The position numbers and the translations under genes are program-made. A DNA stretch of 64,000 bases. Source: Xylaria sp. FL1777. Lineage: Eukaryota; Ascomycota; Sordariomycetes; Xylariales; Xylariaceae. Below the pieces are notes generated by a model. It made no database searches. It saw only the letters and a program-made list of their open reading frames with translations, and had not been told where the DNA came from. The stretch is from contig MU400545.1 in the NCBI GenBank assembly GCA_022578965.1, positions 62,001-126,000 of the forward strand. Reading direction: 5' to 3'. Shown here piece after piece: positions 62,036-64,000 of the stretch (its first letter is position 1; each line of letters begins with the position of its first letter).

Positions 62036-63724
62036 TCAGCTCCTCGTCTGCTCTTCACCCACTGTATAACCCCTTGCAACACCGCTTCGACCCTCCTCTA
62101 TTACTGTACTTGTGTCATCTTCACCGAGGTTAAAATCGCTACCTAGGCCTTGCCACGTTCTTTTCGATCGTAAGAACTCAGCGCCGGGACTCGCAACACC
62201 ATTGACAAGGGCGATCTCTCCGGTACCCCTCTTCACCATGGCAGAACCGGTTGATTGAGTTGTAGTAGTATCATCATTGGATTGCGTACCGCTTGTTGTT
62301 GCATGGGCACTTCGAATGGCAACACGCATGGGGCGTGAATTACTGACAAGCTTGCCGGTCCGCAGGTCAAACACAGGAGGTTCCGATTCTTCGTCATCAA
62401 CACCTCCCTCGATAGTTTCCGACGTCTCGTCTTGAGCCGCTTCTTGGGATGTTATCGACTCTGTATTGGGGTCGATCTCATTTTTCACACCTTCAATACC
62501 ACCCCACCATTCTCCAGTCCAAATTCTTGTCTCGTCACTTTGCATGGCCAGCGCCAACTCGAAGGGTGTAACAACGGGCTTGAACAATCCATCCTGGTCT
62601 ACAAGTCCGCTCTCCCAACATCCCACCACCACCCAGCCATCTATCTCAGCAAAGTTGGCCAACTTGGCGGCGTTCAACTTGCCGACGACGATGGTATAAC
62701 TCTTCTTGCCAGCCGCAGCAATCTGGTCCCGTAATGCGCTGATCGTGGACATGTAGTTTTTGACTGACAGTGTATTCACTAATATTCCAATGATGGAAGC
62801 GGTCGCAAGTCGGAGTACGAGGGCGTACCGTCGGCCGAGCATTGATGGTGTGGCGCTTGGGTCGGGCAACGAAGTAGTTGTCGTGTAAGGAGAGGCCGGT
62901 GTGGGATAAATGCGCAGAGAGGCAAGGCGAGAAGATAGGGTCAAAAGTAGTGACGTCGGCGGCGTGGAGATATGGAAGAGATGGTATTCGTGAAGATCGT
63001 AGTCGTGCTTCTCGACCGATACGGGATTGAGAGACGGTAGACTGCGATTTGGTATTGTGCTCGCAGGATCACGCATGATTTCTGTCGCGACAATATTGTT
63101 GTATCCCGAATCATTGAGCACGGCACGGATAGGCGCTACATGGTCTTGGAACATGACGTCGGCCATGATGACGACCTTGGTCTGCTTATTGTTAAATTCT
63201 TGCGCAAAACTTGCGGTGACAGCATCGTAGTCTAATTCCTGTCTGGTGAAGATATGCAAGACTGGTAACCTTGCCGTCGGGCTCAGACAGGCTCGACCAT
63301 AGTGCACAACGGCGTCGGCATCCGCATGTTCTGCAGCAATCTCATCGACACAGCACGCACTATACGACGTATCCGCGAGTATATAGAGCCGTCTCCTTTG
63401 CTTCTGCTTTTGCTGCGTATCTCCTGCCGGGCTTGCGCTTTGTTCCGTACCCTCGGTGTTATCGAGCTTGTCAAGTTCCCTGCCTAACGCCCCTACCACC
63501 CACGGCGCATCGGCTAACATTGCATCTGGAAATTGTAGGGCGACTCGCGTCCAGTTTTGTCTTTGAATCTCAGCCACCGTCCGGGCGATCTCGTAAACTG
63601 CGAAGAGCTCATCGTCGGATCTGTCTAGGCGATTCTCTTTGCTAGGGATCGAGGGACTCGGGTCTTCGAAGATGTATTCGGCCGGTGTTGAAAGAACGGG
63701 TGGCGCATGAAGATCCGTGGACAT
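62036..63724 (-). CDS. DPH2: Diphthamide biosynthesis protein 2
   Basis: Single exon, 562 residues from ATG 63724 (the frame continues to a non-ATG codon at 63751). The N-terminal radical-SAM-like Dph1/Dph2 fold is visible: RVALQFPDAMLADAPWVVGAL, then YILADTSYSACCVDEIAAEHADADAVVHYGRACLSP with the conserved Cys region, KVVIMADVMFQDHV, SIIGILVNTLSVKNY and VVGCWESGLVDQDGLFKPVVTPFELALAM with the later conserved Cys. The C-terminal part is disordered, then ends with RTWQGLGSDFNLGED, also typical of Dph2. It partners Dph1 in the first step of diphthamide formation on EF2. Dph1 is excluded by the C-terminal motif and overall length. Confidence 0.93.
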   Translation of the reverse strand: MSTDLHAPPVLSTPAEYIFEDPSPSIPSKENRLDRSDDELFAVYEIARTVAEIQRQNWTRVALQFPDAMLADAPWVVGALGRELDKLDNTEGTEQSASPAGDTQQKQKQRRRLYILADTSYSACCVDEIAAEHADADAVVHYGRACLSPTARLPVLHIFTRQELDYDAVTASFAQEFNNKQTKVVIMADVMFQDHVAPIRAVLNDSGYNNIVATEIMRDPASTIPNRSLPSLNPVSVEKHDYDLHEYHLFHISTPPTSLLLTLSSRLASLRIYPTPASPYTTTTSLPDPSATPSMLGRRYALVLRLATASIIGILVNTLSVKNYMSTISALRDQIAAAGKKSYTIVVGKLNAAKLANFAEIDGWVVVGCWESGLVDQDGLFKPVVTPFELALAMQSDETRIWTGEWWGGIEGVKNEIDPNTESITSQEAAQDETSETIEGGVDDEESEPPVFDLRTGKLVSNSRPMRVAIRSAHATTSGTQSNDDTTTTQSTGSAMVKRGTGEIALVNGVASPGAEFLRSKRTWQGLGSDFNLGEDDTSTVIEEGRSGVARGYTVGEEQTRS

Positions 63725-64000
63725 GGTGAAAGTTCTGGTGTCATCTGCCAATTCGAGGCAGAAATAATTTGGTCTTGAACATCACAAGTTCGATAGGAGG
63801 AAATTTTGGAGGGGCAGAATATCGTGGTGGGGGCGGGGTACTCTTAATGTACCTACCTATAGGTAGGTACCTAAGTACAATGTATCGGTACATATGCAGG
63901 TACATAGGCTCAGGGAAGTTGTCGTGGTTGAGTTTTGAATAAGGATGAGGTTATGAGATTCAGCTATGTATCAAATTACTTACTTACTATGTAGATAGTA
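63725..64000. other. DPH2 upstream region
   Basis: Contains a compact palindromic TACCTA/TAGGTA cluster at about 63852-63880. The window ends inside non-coding sequence. Confidence 0.5.

Overview
The window reads as nuclear DNA of a filamentous ascomycete (Pezizomycotina, probably Sordariomycetes). The evidence is dense genes with short GT-AG introns of about 50-150 bp, fungal-type orthologues (SDH4, mitochondrial TyrRS, DSK2, NPR2, SFH5, TRR1, DPH2, VPS53), and family types common in these fungi (CorA-like, PQ-loop, ankyrin plus ZZ, DUF8004-like, secreted sedolisin). The order-level placement is inference. No rRNA, tRNA, CRISPR array or complete autonomous transposon was recognised.

Layout. 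1-9 kb: the 3' end of a disordered protein, a seven-exon CorA-like membrane protein, an amidase, a metallo-beta-lactamase-fold protein and a quinone-oxidoreductase-like MDR enzyme. 10-25 kb is a conserved housekeeping block: DSK2, VPS53, SDH4 and mitochondrial TyrRS (head to head, with a 462 bp MITE-like element between them), then NPR2 and SFH5 (divergent). 25-32 kb: a PQ-loop membrane protein, thioredoxin reductase, and two tandem copies of a small three-exon gene. 32-42 kb is more accessory: an SRPK-like kinase interrupted by an assembly gap with poly-G and poly-C flanks, an ankyrin/ZZ-finger gene split by an in-frame TAG, a membrane-anchored acidic protein and a cell-surface glycoprotein. 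43-46 kb: a large DUF8004-like protein. 46.3-52.3 kb is a 6 kb stretch with no convincing gene. 52-64 kb: a secreted tripeptidyl-peptidase-like sedolisin, a MYND-finger protein, a small unknown protein in AT-rich DNA, a MARVEL protein and DPH2.

How the genes relate. There is no secondary-metabolite cluster. Several neighbours share cellular themes: SDH4 and the mitochondrial TyrRS both serve mitochondria, VPS53 and SFH5 both concern membrane traffic or lipid transfer, and NPR2 belongs to the nitrogen-TORC1 pathway. I reconstructed exon structures by hand; in the structures marked as such the joined exon lengths are multiples of three.

Most interesting observations: (1) thioredoxin reductase has an ATG-free, in-frame, acid-free 5' extension that looks like a mitochondrial presequence readable from a near-cognate codon; (2) a MITE-like element with long inverted repeats and an unusually long flanking duplication sits in the shared SDH4/TyrRS promoter region; (3) a tandem pair of unnamed small genes has identical exon 1 and exon 2 lengths; (4) an ankyrin protein is separated from its ZZ finger by a single in-frame stop.
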